A stretch of DNA of 64,000 nucleotides from Hydrogenophaga sp. Root209 (GTDB lineage Bacteria > Pseudomonadota > Gammaproteobacteria > Burkholderiales > Burkholderiaceae_C). The notes under the pieces were generated by a model. It saw nothing but the letters and a program-made list of their open reading frames with translations, searched no databases and was not told the origin of the DNA. Within the stretch, counting starts at the first letter, position 1, and each line of letters opens with the position of its first letter. Shown piece by piece: positions 1-8,480 of this stretch. Position numbers and translations under genes: made by a program. The stretch spans positions 2,199 to 66,198 of the forward strand of contig NZ_LMIE01000033.1 in assembly GCF_001428625.1 (NCBI RefSeq). Reading direction: 5' to 3'.

Positions 1-960
1 TGCGGCCCAATTGACGGTAGCGGGGACATCGGCGGCAGCCTGACGCCACAGATCGGCGATCCGGCGCTGCACCATAAGGATCAACTGGTCTGTGGTGGTG
101 AACAGGCAATACCGAAGAAAGCATGCGACCTCCACGGTGCGCGCTGGCTCTTTGATCTTGGCTCCGGCTGAGGGCGGCCTGGAGACAAGTCGGCGCGCGT
201 AGCGGCGCAAGATGAGATCGGGGATGTCTGCCAGGTGCTTATGAACGTCCAGCGTGTAAAGCAGGTCGATGCGCTCCAGTACCTCGCTGATTTGGCGGGT
301 TGAGTGTTTCGCCGGTGCAGCCCATAGCCAACTCTGCTGGGTTTGTCCATCTGGGCGCAGCTCTGAAACTGAGGCTCGCCAGCGATCAAGTGTTGCTGGA
401 TCAACGCTGGCGGCGATGGCGGTGCCTGTTTCAACTTCAAGCTGGGCAAGTGCCGCCGCAATCAGTGTCCGAATTGCCCGCTCGTGCACGATCACCAGCT
501 TGTTCTTGTACAGCCATTGACGCGCCCGCACGAGTAGCTGATCGCGGTCGGCGCAGCGCGCCACTTCGTCGCGCAGTTCACGTACCAGTGAGCGGCGCTG
601 GTGCTCGCTCATCCACTGGAATCCAAGGACCGTGCAGGCTACTTGTTGGTGATCGAATAGCGTGCGCCCGCGTTCATACATGGCTCTCAGCGAGGCGACT
701 TCTGGTGCTGCAATGCCAAGCTCGTTGCCAAGGTGGCGCCACAAGGCTACTGGAATTACCCGAAAGGCACCGAGCAAACGCCCACTCATGCGCAGGAAAC
801 CAATATGGAGCGCCAGACCAAGCTTGTGGGAATCACCTCGGCGTGCATTGATTGCGTCGCGCTCGGCACCATCGAAGGTGAAAAATGCCTTCATCTCGAA
901 GTCGCTGATATCGCGGGGGAGCCCACGCATCCCCAAAAACGTTGTGTGCCAACCCTGCAT
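1..960 (-). CDS. tnpA: IS1071 transposase TnpA, N-terminal 320 residues
   Basis: An uninterrupted frame reads from an ATG at 960 to the window edge (320 codons, no stop). It begins MQGWHTTFLGMRGLPRDISD, the start of the DUF4158-type N-terminal domain of Tn3-family transposases of the IS1071 branch. The catalytic DDE region would lie in the missing C-terminal two thirds (full protein about 970 residues). The enzyme cuts and joins the element ends in replicative transposition. No resolvase is seen, as expected for IS1071. The frame stays open upstream to a TAG, but ATG 960 is the only convincing start. Confidence 0.9.
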   Translation of the reverse strand, partial: MQGWHTTFLGMRGLPRDISDFEMKAFFTFDGAERDAINARRGDSHKLGLALHIGFLRMSGRLLGAFRVIPVALWRHLGNELGIAAPEVASLRAMYERGRTLFDHQQVACTVLGFQWMSEHQRRSLVRELRDEVARCADRDQLLVRARQWLYKNKLVIVHERAIRTLIAAALAQLEVETGTAIAASVDPATLDRWRASVSELRPDGQTQQSWLWAAPAKHSTRQISEVLERIDLLYTLDVHKHLADIPDLILRRYARRLVSRPPSAGAKIKEPARTVEVACFLRYCLFTTTDQLILMVQRRIADLWRQAAADVPATVNWAA

Positions 961-995
961 CGTGAACCTCAAAAGTGGGAGGCCACCATACCCGT

Positions 996-1105
996 TTACA
1001 AAGCGAACAGGAAAGTCAATGAAATCAACGGTCTACCCAGACCACCCCCGCGCCAGTGCTAGCTTTGCGTACCGTCACTTATTGCACTGAAAACGAGGAG
1101 ACCCC
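996..1105. repeat. Terminal inverted repeat of IS1071
   Basis: The outer end (GGGG read on minus) is at 1105. IS1071 has unusually long terminal repeats of about 110 bp, which sets the inner limit given here. That length is family knowledge, because the partner repeat is outside the window. The transposase start codon lies about 35 bases inside the repeat's inner edge. Confidence 0.75.
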
Positions 1106-1492
1106 TCCCCAGAGCAGTTCGCAGACCCTCTCGAACGGGACGTTCTGCTGCGCGAGCTCGCTGGCCAGATGGCCTCTGTAGCTGGGGCCAGCCTCGGTGA
1201 TCTCCGTGATGCCGCTGCTCACGATGGGGGGCCCGTGGTCCATCGCGCCGGCCGCCACCGCCCCATGCCCCGCCCGCGCCGCAGCGCGTGCGACAACGCG
1301 CTCGATGTCCGCTCGGCTGTACAGGTGCGCCTTGGTTCCGGGCTGGGGAATGCTGCGGATGGCTCCCCGGCTCACATAGGCATAGAGCGTCTGCGGACGA
1401 ACGCCCAGGAGAGCGAGACTGGCCTTCGCATCAATGAAATCCGGGGGCCGTGAAGGCGCGGGATCAGGGCGTGGGGTCATGAGGTCTCGCAC
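1106..1492 (-). pseudogene. HTH/citrate-synthase-like protein, truncated by IS1071
   Basis: About 128 residues remain of a protein related to the one at 14865-16166. An N-terminal AlpA/MerR-like helix-turn-helix (ASLALLGVRPQTLYAYVSRG, about residues 25-45) is followed by the start of the citrate-synthase domain (ITEITEAGPSYRGHLASELA). Translation then enters the IS1071 repeat and stops at 1079-1081, adding a short foreign tail. The longest frame opens with GTG at 1492; ATG 1480 is an alternative start. The citrate-synthase core, more than 300 residues, is gone. The surviving part could still bind DNA if expressed, but that is speculation. Confidence 0.8.
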
Positions 1493-1549
1493 GATTCCAG
1501 CTTATGGTGGTAAGACATGACCAAGAACCGCGATATGCCTCCACCGAAA

Positions 1550-1566
1550 TAATTCGTCGTCCCTGA
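1550..1566. repeat. Target duplication and left inverted repeat of the IS5-type element
   Basis: TAATTC (1550-1555) is followed by GTCGTCCCTGA (1556-1566). The same hexamer follows the right repeat, as a recent insertion would leave. Confidence 0.65.
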
Positions 1567-3190
1567 TTTATTCATTTCAAGCGGCGGCGACGAAGGCTGA
1601 TGGCGGTCGTGGGTCAGATTTCAGCCATTGACGGACCGTCTGCAGCCAGTTGGGCGATACGTCGGCGAGTTCACACAGGCGCAAATAAAGTCGCTGTAAG
1701 AAGGTGATGCCCTTGCGGGCAATCATGCGCAGCAGCCATTTGATGTTGTAGCCCGCAGCACACAGAACGGCGTGCAGCCGGTCGCCGGTTTCGCCCTTGA
1801 GGTGGCAGCGATCCATGCGGTGATCGGCCTTGAGGTGGCCGATGATCGGCTCGATCGCCTGACGCCGCCTGAGCTGGCGCCGATCCTGCTCGCTGATCCG
1901 CTTGGCCTTGCCTCGGTGCACGATATGCACATCCGGGTTCTGTGCGTCCACACCCCGATAGCCCAAGTCGACGAACGCCGTCGCTGGCTTGGCTGCACTG
2001 TCCTGCATCAGGATCGCGGCCTGCTCCAGTTGCTCATTGAGGGTGTGGCCGTCGTACGGGTTGCCGTGGAAGGCTCGTGAGCCCACTATCAGGTTGCCCT
2101 GCAGCGTGCTGGCAATGCCCACCTTCACGCCGAACTCATAGGGTGTTCGGGCCTTGCCCTTGCTGATGCAGTCCACCTCCGGGGCGTGCCAGGCGTAGAG
2201 CTTGCGCTGTCCGTCCACCGCTTTGCGCTGACCGCTCTGGTCTGTGATGCGCGCGGCCTTGTTCAGGACATCGCCCAGCGCCTCTCGTACCGCTGCGCCG
2301 ATGGCGCTGGCCTTGCGATCAATCTCGCGCTGCAACCGGCCGACGATGGTGCGCTGGCGTTTGATGGCGCGCTTCATGCGCTTGAACTGCCGGGCGTGGG
2401 CATAACGACCGGCCTTGTGGCTGAGGTGCTGGCCTTCCTTGGCAAAGGTCTGCTTGAGCTCGATGCCGACGTCTTTGGCCGCTGCCACCAGCTTGGTGCG
2501 TGCCGTCTCCAGCAGGCGGCTGTCGGTGGGGTGTGCAATCGCCTTGTGCTGCACCGTGCTGTCCACGATCACGCGGGCGAGCTCCTGCGGCTTGATCAGC
2601 TTGAGCTGCACTGCCACGTTGATGGTCTGCGCCAGCAGTTCTTCCACGCCTTCTTCGCCCAGGAGCTGGCGGAACTTGACCAGGGTGCTGGCGTCGCAGG
2701 GGCGGTGGTGTTCAAAGTACGCCTGGCCCGAGAAGAACTGCCAGGTGGGTGTCTCGCCCCAGCGCTCGACGACGCCCTCGTCGGACTCGTTGAACGCATG
2801 TTTGAGGTACAGCAGCGCGATCATGATGCGCAGCGGAACGCGAGGCCGTCCGGCATTGCTGGCAACGGCAACGCGCTGCGCCTGTTCACCGAAAAGGTCC
2901 AGGTCGGGCATGGCCACACCGGCGCGGCCTTTGCGGGAGAACACCTGGGCCACCCGTGCTTCGATCTCCTGCCAGGGCATGCGCGAGGACAGCACGGCCA
3001 GCGGGTGGCGCAGATCGATCATGTGGTCGATGCGCGAACGGAAGAAATCGTCGGTGGCGGGGCAAGCAAACATCACGGCAGAACTCCCAGCAAACAGCTC
3101 CTATTGGAATTCCAACTGGGAGCCCCGGCTATCCGCAATCACCCCGAAAGCCAGTGTTCATGCGGCTTCCCGGGGTTCTTCAGGGACGAC
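1556..3190 (-). mobile_element. IS5-type insertion sequence, complete, 1635 bp
   Basis: A single transposase gene is bounded by 11-bp inverted repeats, GTCGTCCCTGA at the left and its complement TCAGGGACGAC at the right. Both ends are flanked by the same hexamer TAATTC, which would be the target duplication. Size, single gene and DDE transposase fit an IS5-family element. The subgroup is not certain, and six bases is an unusual duplication length for the family, so the true ends may be one or two bases away. Confidence 0.8.
1577..3076 (-). CDS. IS5-family DDE transposase
   Basis: This is a 499-residue transposase with an N-terminal DUF772-like domain (RPRVPLRIMIALLYLKHAFN, about residue 80) and a DDE catalytic domain. 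The likely catalytic residues are Asp in VIVDSTVQ (about 170), Asp in FVDLGYRGVD (about 370) and Glu in RQAIEPIIGHLK (about 410). It catalyses excision and insertion of the surrounding element. The frame is intact and fills the element, leaving only about 20 bases on the left and 115 on the right, so it is probably functional. Long antisense frames over it are composition artefacts. Confidence 0.88.
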   Translation of the reverse strand: MMFACPATDDFFRSRIDHMIDLRHPLAVLSSRMPWQEIEARVAQVFSRKGRAGVAMPDLDLFGEQAQRVAVASNAGRPRVPLRIMIALLYLKHAFNESDEGVVERWGETPTWQFFSGQAYFEHHRPCDASTLVKFRQLLGEEGVEELLAQTINVAVQLKLIKPQELARVIVDSTVQHKAIAHPTDSRLLETARTKLVAAAKDVGIELKQTFAKEGQHLSHKAGRYAHARQFKRMKRAIKRQRTIVGRLQREIDRKASAIGAAVREALGDVLNKAARITDQSGQRKAVDGQRKLYAWHAPEVDCISKGKARTPYEFGVKVGIASTLQGNLIVGSRAFHGNPYDGHTLNEQLEQAAILMQDSAAKPATAFVDLGYRGVDAQNPDVHIVHRGKAKRISEQDRRQLRRRQAIEPIIGHLKADHRMDRCHLKGETGDRLHAVLCAAGYNIKWLLRMIARKGITFLQRLYLRLCELADVSPNWLQTVRQWLKSDPRPPSAFVAAA

Positions 3191-3196
3191 TAATTC
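3180..3196. repeat. Right inverted repeat and target duplication of the IS5-type element
   Basis: TCAGGGACGAC (3180-3190) complements the left repeat and is followed by TAATTC (3191-3196), identical to the left flank. Confidence 0.65.
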
Positions 3197-3420
3197 GTCA
3201 TCTAATTATTTCATATGCTATCGCTTGGTGGGAGTACTGTGCCCTACGGGCCCGATCATGGAGAAATTGGAGTGCTCGGGTTTTCAAGGGAACTTCACCA
3301 AGAATAAGGTGCAGTTGCAAACCAGACCTCGCAAGCTTGGACTTCATCGCCAGCAGAGTTAAATGCAACCTGCTCTTTGAGTGTGTTTTGCAAACTTTCT
3401 CCATTCCAGTCAACCACACC

Positions 3421-4350
3421 CTAGCCAATTACTCGCCTTTGTAAGGTATCCCGCACCAAGGTCCGCAGCCATCGATGGGAGAGATCCTCATGGTTTCGCT
3501 TATGCCAGATCTGGATGACTTCGACGCTCGGCGAAGCGAATGGCAGCGGCAGGGCGGTGATGCCCTCTTTGCCTTCGAATGCACTGATCAGGTCCATGGG
3601 AACGATGGCAGTCAGTCCAGTCTGGGGAATGATGGTTAAAAGGCCGAGATAGTGGGGAATCGTGGCCACCACGTTCCGATGAATCCCCATGGCAGCCATC
3701 GCCTTCTCGATAACTTCCTGGCTTCGGCCTTCCGTCCTGACGGCGATATGGAGCGCCGTCTGGAACGAGACAAGATCGAGTTCGCCACGCGCCGCAATAT
3801 CCTTGTCGCCCGTAATGCACAGGAACCCGCTGTTGCGCAGTAGCCGCTGTTGAAACACGCCACCGTTCGTGATGTCGGGGAAGTACCCGATCGCTAGGTC
3901 GACGCCGCCGGATTCGAGGCCCTCCTCGAGCTTCTCCACGATCGGAGATACTGTTCTCAGCCGGACGCCCGGCGCATGGTTGCGCACCGCGTTGATCACC
4001 ATTGGCATATAACAAGTCTCGCCGACGTCCGTCATACAAATCGTGAACTGCCGAGAGGACGTTCGCAAGTCCAGAGCTGCCCGGGAGAAGATCTGCCGGC
4101 GCGCGAGAGAAAGTGCCTGCCGGACCGGCTCGGCGACCTCCAAAGCCTTCAAGGTCGGCTGCATCTCGTTCTTGACGCGCACGAACATCGGGTCGTCGAA
4201 AGCCCTCCGCATCTTCGAAAGCGCATGGCTCATGGAAGGTTGGCTCAGGTTCAGTCGCTCCCCGGCCTTGGACACGCTGCGGGTCTCCATTAACGCCTCA
4301 AAGATAATGAGCAGATTCAAATCTTTGTCTGTGGGGTGCATCTTGTTCAT
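3421..4350 (-). CDS. LysR-family transcriptional regulator
   Basis: A 309-residue LysR protein of the NahR/NodD-like branch. The winged helix-turn-helix is at about residues 8-65 (SVSKAGERLNLSQPSMSHAL, then the wing with DDPMFVRVKN). It is followed by a two-lobed effector-binding domain (FTICMTDVGETCYMPMVINA). Such proteins activate a neighbouring catabolic operon when an aromatic acid binds. Here the gene stands alone: the IS5-type element lies downstream and remnants lie upstream, so its original target may be lost. Length is normal and no disruption is seen. Confidence 0.85.
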   Translation of the reverse strand: MNKMHPTDKDLNLLIIFEALMETRSVSKAGERLNLSQPSMSHALSKMRRAFDDPMFVRVKNEMQPTLKALEVAEPVRQALSLARRQIFSRAALDLRTSSRQFTICMTDVGETCYMPMVINAVRNHAPGVRLRTVSPIVEKLEEGLESGGVDLAIGYFPDITNGGVFQQRLLRNSGFLCITGDKDIAARGELDLVSFQTALHIAVRTEGRSQEVIEKAMAAMGIHRNVVATIPHYLGLLTIIPQTGLTAIVPMDLISAFEGKEGITALPLPFASPSVEVIQIWHKRNHEDLSHRWLRTLVRDTLQRRVIG

Positions 4351-5113
4351 GCTATGAACGCGTGTTTAGCACTGAGCCAGAGGTCGCGTGCCGCAAGTTT
4401 GAGGGTGCTGTAACCCGGCCCCTGCAACCGCAGTTTCTGAACATCTGACGCTTCACCACCTCGCCTGCATCGAGGTCACTGTGGTCTTCAGCACCGGGTA
4501 GCTTTCGAGCGTGGTATGCACCCGTTCGCTGCCACACAACAGAACGACCCCGTTAGCCACTAAAGCATCAAAGTCTGAGACGGCATTGAGGCGAGGTACC
4601 GCTGTCCGGATGAGGAGGACATCATTCTTTCATTAAGTCACTTTGGTAGTAGACGCATTCTGAAAAGCGTCGCTCACGACATTGTTTGCTCGACACCATT
4701 GTTTTGCCAGCAAGCCTGGTCGACTAGCGCCATCCACAGGCGGTACTGGCCCTACACATGCGTTAAAGCCCCTTCAAAGAAGTCTCAGGACGTGCAAGGT
4801 TTTCCGATCGTGAATTTGTAGAGCTTGCAGTTCTTCGCTCGACCCGTTGGTGCAGAGAGTTCTGCCCCGCCGACCTTAATGTCGTTCATCAATGATCCTC
4901 TTATTATCTTGTCTCAGCTAGCACCATTTGTCACTACCTGATTACACCATCCCGAATTTTTAACTCACTGACACAAGTGACCCATTGATCAAATCAAATT
5001 CTTGTCCTCTTGGTCGACGGACTCCTTTGAAACTCGACCATGGAAAGATCATTAGGCCATCTCAGCCGCTTTGTACCGCAGGAGACGTAAAGAGAAAGTT
5101 TACGATCCTGTGA
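4351..5113. other. Mostly non-coding stretch with decayed sequence
   Basis: About 760 bases without an intact gene. It looks more AT-rich and irregular than its surroundings, and short frames lack family features or plausible ribosome sites. The only recognisable trace is a possible Lrp/AsnC-like C-terminal remnant, listed separately. This looks like an old recombination scar between the mobile elements and the catabolic block. Confidence 0.5.
4453..4623 (-). pseudogene. Possible remnant of an Lrp/AsnC-type regulator
   Basis: A frame closed upstream by stops gives about 56 residues resembling the C-terminal effector domain of Lrp/AsnC proteins: hydrophobic strand VLLIRTAVPRL, then GSERVHTTLESYPVLKTT, where Lrp proteins have a conserved G-V-x-R/H-T-x-T stretch. 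There is no start codon, no HTH part and no ribosome site. The resemblance is weak and could be chance. Confidence 0.22.
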
Positions 5114-5383
5114 TCATGACTGCGAAAGGCTTTTTTCAATGGCTACGACCGCTGAGACAGGACCCTGAACATCCTCGAGCAATGCACGCCCTTCCTTTGT
5201 AAGAGCAATTCCTCGAAAATTGCGCTCAACCAAGCGTTTCCCTACGCACTTCTCGAGACGCGTTAGGCGTCTGCTCAGCGCTGGTTGAGCGAGGCGAAGC
5301 ACTATTGCGGCTTCAGATATGCTCCGACAGTGGGCCACGACAACAAAAGCGCGGAGATCATCGAATACAAGAGTCGTCTGCAT
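5114..5383 (-). pseudogene. LysR-type regulator fragment (HTH domain only)
   Basis: 89 residues covering a LysR winged helix-turn-helix (SISEAAIVLRLAQPALSRRL, about residues 20-40, then the wing and the start of the linker helix), stopping where the effector domain should begin. LysR proteins are normally about 300 residues, and no continuation was found in the other frames downstream. It therefore looks like a broken gene. A small stand-alone HTH protein cannot be excluded. Confidence 0.6.
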
Positions 5384-5614
5384 ATTCCTAATTATCCCAA
5401 TTGGCGTGATGCACTCAGTCTATTGGGAATAATTCAGTGATCGAGGGCGGCAATTTTTTCTTACGCCACTCCTTCGATCTGGGTGTGGGCATGCCTTTTC
5501 TCATGACGCTTTCAATCTGCTTGACACGAAAATTTTAAAAACAACCGCGAATGTTACAAGCATGTAGCCAATTAACTATTTACCCCCACAACTTCCGACT
5601 CTTGTGGCTTATTA

Positions 5615-6166
5615 TCAAGATCCCCGCAAGCCGCGACGTGCAGCACGAAAAGCGTGGCGTGTGTGCAAAGCGAGTCCAAGTGCTGCCATTTTGGGATCCC
5701 TCCGGCCAAGAATTTTCTCTGCCAGAGGCAAGAATTCGCGTTCTTCCAGCCTCGCATGAGCTGTATACTGATCTACGAGTTTCTGAACAGCTGCTTCATC
5801 GATTTCGACAATGTGTCCTTTCGCGAGCTTCACCAGCTTGGGCTCTAAACGTACCCATTGAGACTCAATTTCCCTATGCTCTGCTGTAAGTCCATCCACC
5901 AACGTCCGAGCAATGGACTGTTCCTCTCCAGGCTCTGCATTGGCCAGGACAGCAGGAAACAAATCTCGCTCTTCTTCTGAGTGATGGTCAAACACTGCCA
6001 CTCTGAAGAACGCTACAGTATCCTCAGCTATCTTCCGGGCACTGGTTGCCGCCTTAACAAGACTAGTGATTTCGCCAAACCTATTTAAGTGTGAAATAAT
6101 CCCATCATGACAACTGGAAAAGCTATCAATGGGAGAATTACTGCTCAAGTTTGAGTCGGCGGTCAT
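5615..6166 (-). CDS. Hemerythrin HHE-domain protein
   Basis: 183 residues forming a hemerythrin-like four-helix bundle. Candidate di-iron ligands are in CHDGIISHL (about residue 19), FDHHSEEERDLFP (about 60), TAEHREIE (about 95) and YTAHARLEEREFLP (about 135). HHE proteins bind O2, NO or iron and act in sensing, iron-sulfur repair or stress defence; the role here is not determined. The start has a GAGG ribosome site 8 bases upstream. It lies 63 bases downstream of tctA on the same strand, so it may be the last gene of that operon. Confidence 0.8.
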   Translation of the reverse strand: MTADSNLSSNSPIDSFSSCHDGIISHLNRFGEITSLVKAATSARKIAEDTVAFFRVAVFDHHSEEERDLFPAVLANAEPGEEQSIARTLVDGLTAEHREIESQWVRLEPKLVKLAKGHIVEIDEAAVQKLVDQYTAHARLEEREFLPLAEKILGRRDPKMAALGLALHTRHAFRAARRGLRGS

Positions 6167-6229
6167 GCTAATGTCCTCATGAATTAATCAGGGTGATGTA
6201 TGGCTATACTGAACGCCTCAGAGTAACCT

Positions 6230-7741
6230 TCAATCCTCGACGAAGGCCTCTTCGCGCTTCTTCTTCACGGCCGGCAGCAGGACGATCGTCAACAGCACCA
6301 GCGCCACCACCAGCAGGCTGGCCGAGATCGGACGGGTCACAAATACTGACCATTCACCTCGCGAGATTAACAAGGCGCGCCGCAGGTATTCCTCCATCAT
6401 GGGCCCCAGGATCAGGCCCAGCAGGAGCGGTGCGGGCTCGCACCCCAGTTTGATGAAGACATAGCCGATCAGGCCGAACAAGGCGACCATCCAGATGTCA
6501 AAGCTGTTGTTGTTGGTCGAGTAGACGCCGATGGCACAGAACAGCACGATGGCCGGGAACAGCCACTTGTAAGGCACGGTCAGCAGCTTGATCCAGATGC
6601 CGATCAGCGGAAGGTTCAGGATCACCAGCATGGCGTTGCCGATCCACATCGAGGCGATCAGGCCCCAGAACAGTTCGGGGTTGCTGGTCATGACCTGCGG
6701 ACCCGGCTGGATGTTGTGGATGGTCATGGCGCCGACCATCAGTGCCATCACGGCGTTGGGCGGAATGCCCAGCGTGAGCAGCGGGATGAACGAGGTCTGG
6801 GCGCCCGCGTTGTTGGCAGCTTCGGGCGCGGCCACGCCGCGGATATTGCCCTGGCCGAACGGGATCTCGCCTGCCTGCAGTTTGGTCTTCTTCTCGATCG
6901 TGTAGGCGGTGAAGGCCGAGAGCAGCGCGCCACCGCCGGGCAGGATGCCCAGCGCCGAACCCAGCGTGGTACCACGCAGCACGGCAGGCAGCATGCGCTT
7001 AAAGTCCTGGGCGGTCGGGAAAATGTGGTCTACCTTGCCGGTGAACACCTCGCGCTTCTCGTCCGGGTGCGACAGGTTCTGGATGATCTCGCCGTAGCCG
7101 AAGATACCCATCGCGATGGCGAGAATGCTGATGCCGTCTGTGAGCTCGGGGATGTCGAAACTGTAGCGGGCCACGCCGGAATTCACGTCGGTGCCGACCA
7201 GGCCCAGCAGGAGCCCCAGCACGATCATGGACAAGGCCTTGAGCAGCGATCCGGAGGCCAGCACAACGGCCCCGATCAGGCCCACCACCATCAGCGAGAA
7301 GTACTCGGCGGGACCGAATTCCAGCGCTACCTCCGTCAGCGGCGCGGCAAAACCGGCCAGGATCAGCGTACCCACGCAACCGGCAAAGAAGGAGCCCAGG
7401 CCGGCGGCCGCAAGGGCCGGGCCTGCCCTGCCCTTGCGTGCCATCTGGTAACCGTCCAGCACCGTTACTACGGAGGACGATTCGCCTGGCAGATTCACCA
7501 AGATGGCGGTGGTCGATCCGCCGTACTGCGCACCGTAATAGATGCCAGCGAGCATGATGAGGGCCGCCACAGGCGGTAGGCCATAGGTCGCCGGCAGCAA
7601 CATGGCGATGGTGGCCAGCGGGCCGATGCCGGGCAGCACACCGATCAAGGTGCCCAGCAAGCAGCCGACGAAGGCGTAAATCAGATTCTGGAAGGTGAAC
7701 GCGACGCCAAAACCCAGCAGCAGGTTGTTGATCAGATCCAT
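6230..7741 (-). CDS. tctA: Tripartite tricarboxylate transporter, large membrane subunit TctA
   Basis: 503 residues, about 12 membrane segments, the usual TctA length and start (MDLINNLLLGFGVAFTFQNL). It has the conserved glycine-rich loop near GVLPGIGPLATIAMLLPATY and a second copy at GILPGGGALLSAFTAY. TctA forms the channel of TTT transporters, which take up carboxylic acids using a Bug periplasmic receptor and an ion gradient. It follows tctB by 18 bases, and the matching receptor is probably the Bug gene at 11187-12185. GAGGAGAA precedes the start. The neighbours suggest an aromatic acid of the homogentisate route as substrate. Confidence 0.92.
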   Translation of the reverse strand: MDLINNLLLGFGVAFTFQNLIYAFVGCLLGTLIGVLPGIGPLATIAMLLPATYGLPPVAALIMLAGIYYGAQYGGSTTAILVNLPGESSSVVTVLDGYQMARKGRAGPALAAAGLGSFFAGCVGTLILAGFAAPLTEVALEFGPAEYFSLMVVGLIGAVVLASGSLLKALSMIVLGLLLGLVGTDVNSGVARYSFDIPELTDGISILAIAMGIFGYGEIIQNLSHPDEKREVFTGKVDHIFPTAQDFKRMLPAVLRGTTLGSALGILPGGGALLSAFTAYTIEKKTKLQAGEIPFGQGNIRGVAAPEAANNAGAQTSFIPLLTLGIPPNAVMALMVGAMTIHNIQPGPQVMTSNPELFWGLIASMWIGNAMLVILNLPLIGIWIKLLTVPYKWLFPAIVLFCAIGVYSTNNNSFDIWMVALFGLIGYVFIKLGCEPAPLLLGLILGPMMEEYLRRALLISRGEWSVFVTRPISASLLVVALVLLTIVLLPAVKKKREEAFVED

Positions 7742-7759
7742 GTTCTTGTTCTCCTCGGA

Positions 7760-8248
7760 TCAGTTGGCCAGGAACCAAGGCAGCACGGGAAACTGCAGAT
7801 TGAGCAATTTCACGAAGGCCACATAGCTGCCAACGGCCAGGATCGTCGCCAAAATGATCGACTCCCTCAGTTTGCAGCCTTGTCGGGCGTAACCGGACAA
7901 TGTGACTAGGCCGAAGATGGCGACGATGAAACCGAATGGAGGCAGTCCAAAGGATGGCACGCCCACCAGCAAGGCACCGAACAGCAGGTTGGCGCCCAAG
8001 ATGAACACCAGAGGGCGCCAAGCGATCGAACCGATCCGGTCGCCACCCGGAGGGCCGCTGCGGAATGAATTCACAGCGACCAGTGCACCCAGGCCGACCA
8101 GAATCAGGCCGAGCATGAACGGAAAATAACCGGGCCCCATGCGGGCCGCTTGTCCAATCTCGTAGTCCACGGCACCCCAGGCGAACGAACTTCCGACGAT
8201 CATGAACATGAGGCCGGACAAAAAATCTCTCTGACTAACCAATGGCAC
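7760..8248 (-). CDS. tctB: Tripartite tricarboxylate transporter, small membrane subunit TctB
   Basis: A small protein of about 162 residues with four predicted membrane segments and the TctB opening RDFLSGLMFMIVGSSFAWGA followed by AARMGPGYFPF. It partners TctA in a TTT importer. I place the start at GTG 8248 because AGGAGA lies six bases before it. An in-frame ATG at 8272 would add eight residues but has a poorer site. It lies about 230 bases downstream of fahA in the same orientation. That gap shows no gene. Confidence 0.85.
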   Translation of the reverse strand: MPLVSQRDFLSGLMFMIVGSSFAWGAVDYEIGQAARMGPGYFPFMLGLILVGLGALVAVNSFRSGPPGGDRIGSIAWRPLVFILGANLLFGALLVGVPSFGLPPFGFIVAIFGLVTLSGYARQGCKLRESIILATILAVGSYVAFVKLLNLQFPVLPWFLAN

Positions 8249-8480
8249 AACTTGTCTCCTAATTTTCTGCATGCTTCTTAGTTATCGAAGCTTATTATTT
8301 TATACCTAAGCATTCAAGGAATAACGTTAGGGTATACACCTAGGAAAGGTAACGCAACGCCCTTATCGACAGAGTTGGTATCTAACTTCGCCGGATCCAC
8401 TTTCCACTTGAGGTGTGTCCTTCGAAGCGTTACGCGAAAATCAGCGGCGCGGACTCCGGGTACCAGAAGCGAGCAATGGC

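Larger units (their letters stand above)
1..1105 (-). mobile_element. IS1071 (Tn3 family), partial, runs off left edge
   Basis: The end of an IS1071 copy is visible: read on the minus strand the element starts with GGGGTCTCCTCG and continues with TTTTCAGTGCAATAAGTGAC, which I recognise as the IS1071 terminus, followed by its transposase. IS1071 is about 3.2 kb and commonly flanks catabolic genes in Comamonadaceae. The other end lies outside the window, so target duplication cannot be checked. The insertion interrupts a helix-turn-helix/citrate-synthase-like gene. Confidence 0.9.

Noticed and set aside
2186-3193. Long plus-strand frame of 335 codons over the IS5-type transposase
   Set aside because: It is antisense to an intact DDE transposase, has no family features, and follows from the GC-rich third positions of the real gene.
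3197-3420. Short minus-strand frame of 76 codons next to the IS5-type element
   Set aside because: No family resemblance and no ribosome site; the stretch looks like intergenic sequence displaced by the insertion.
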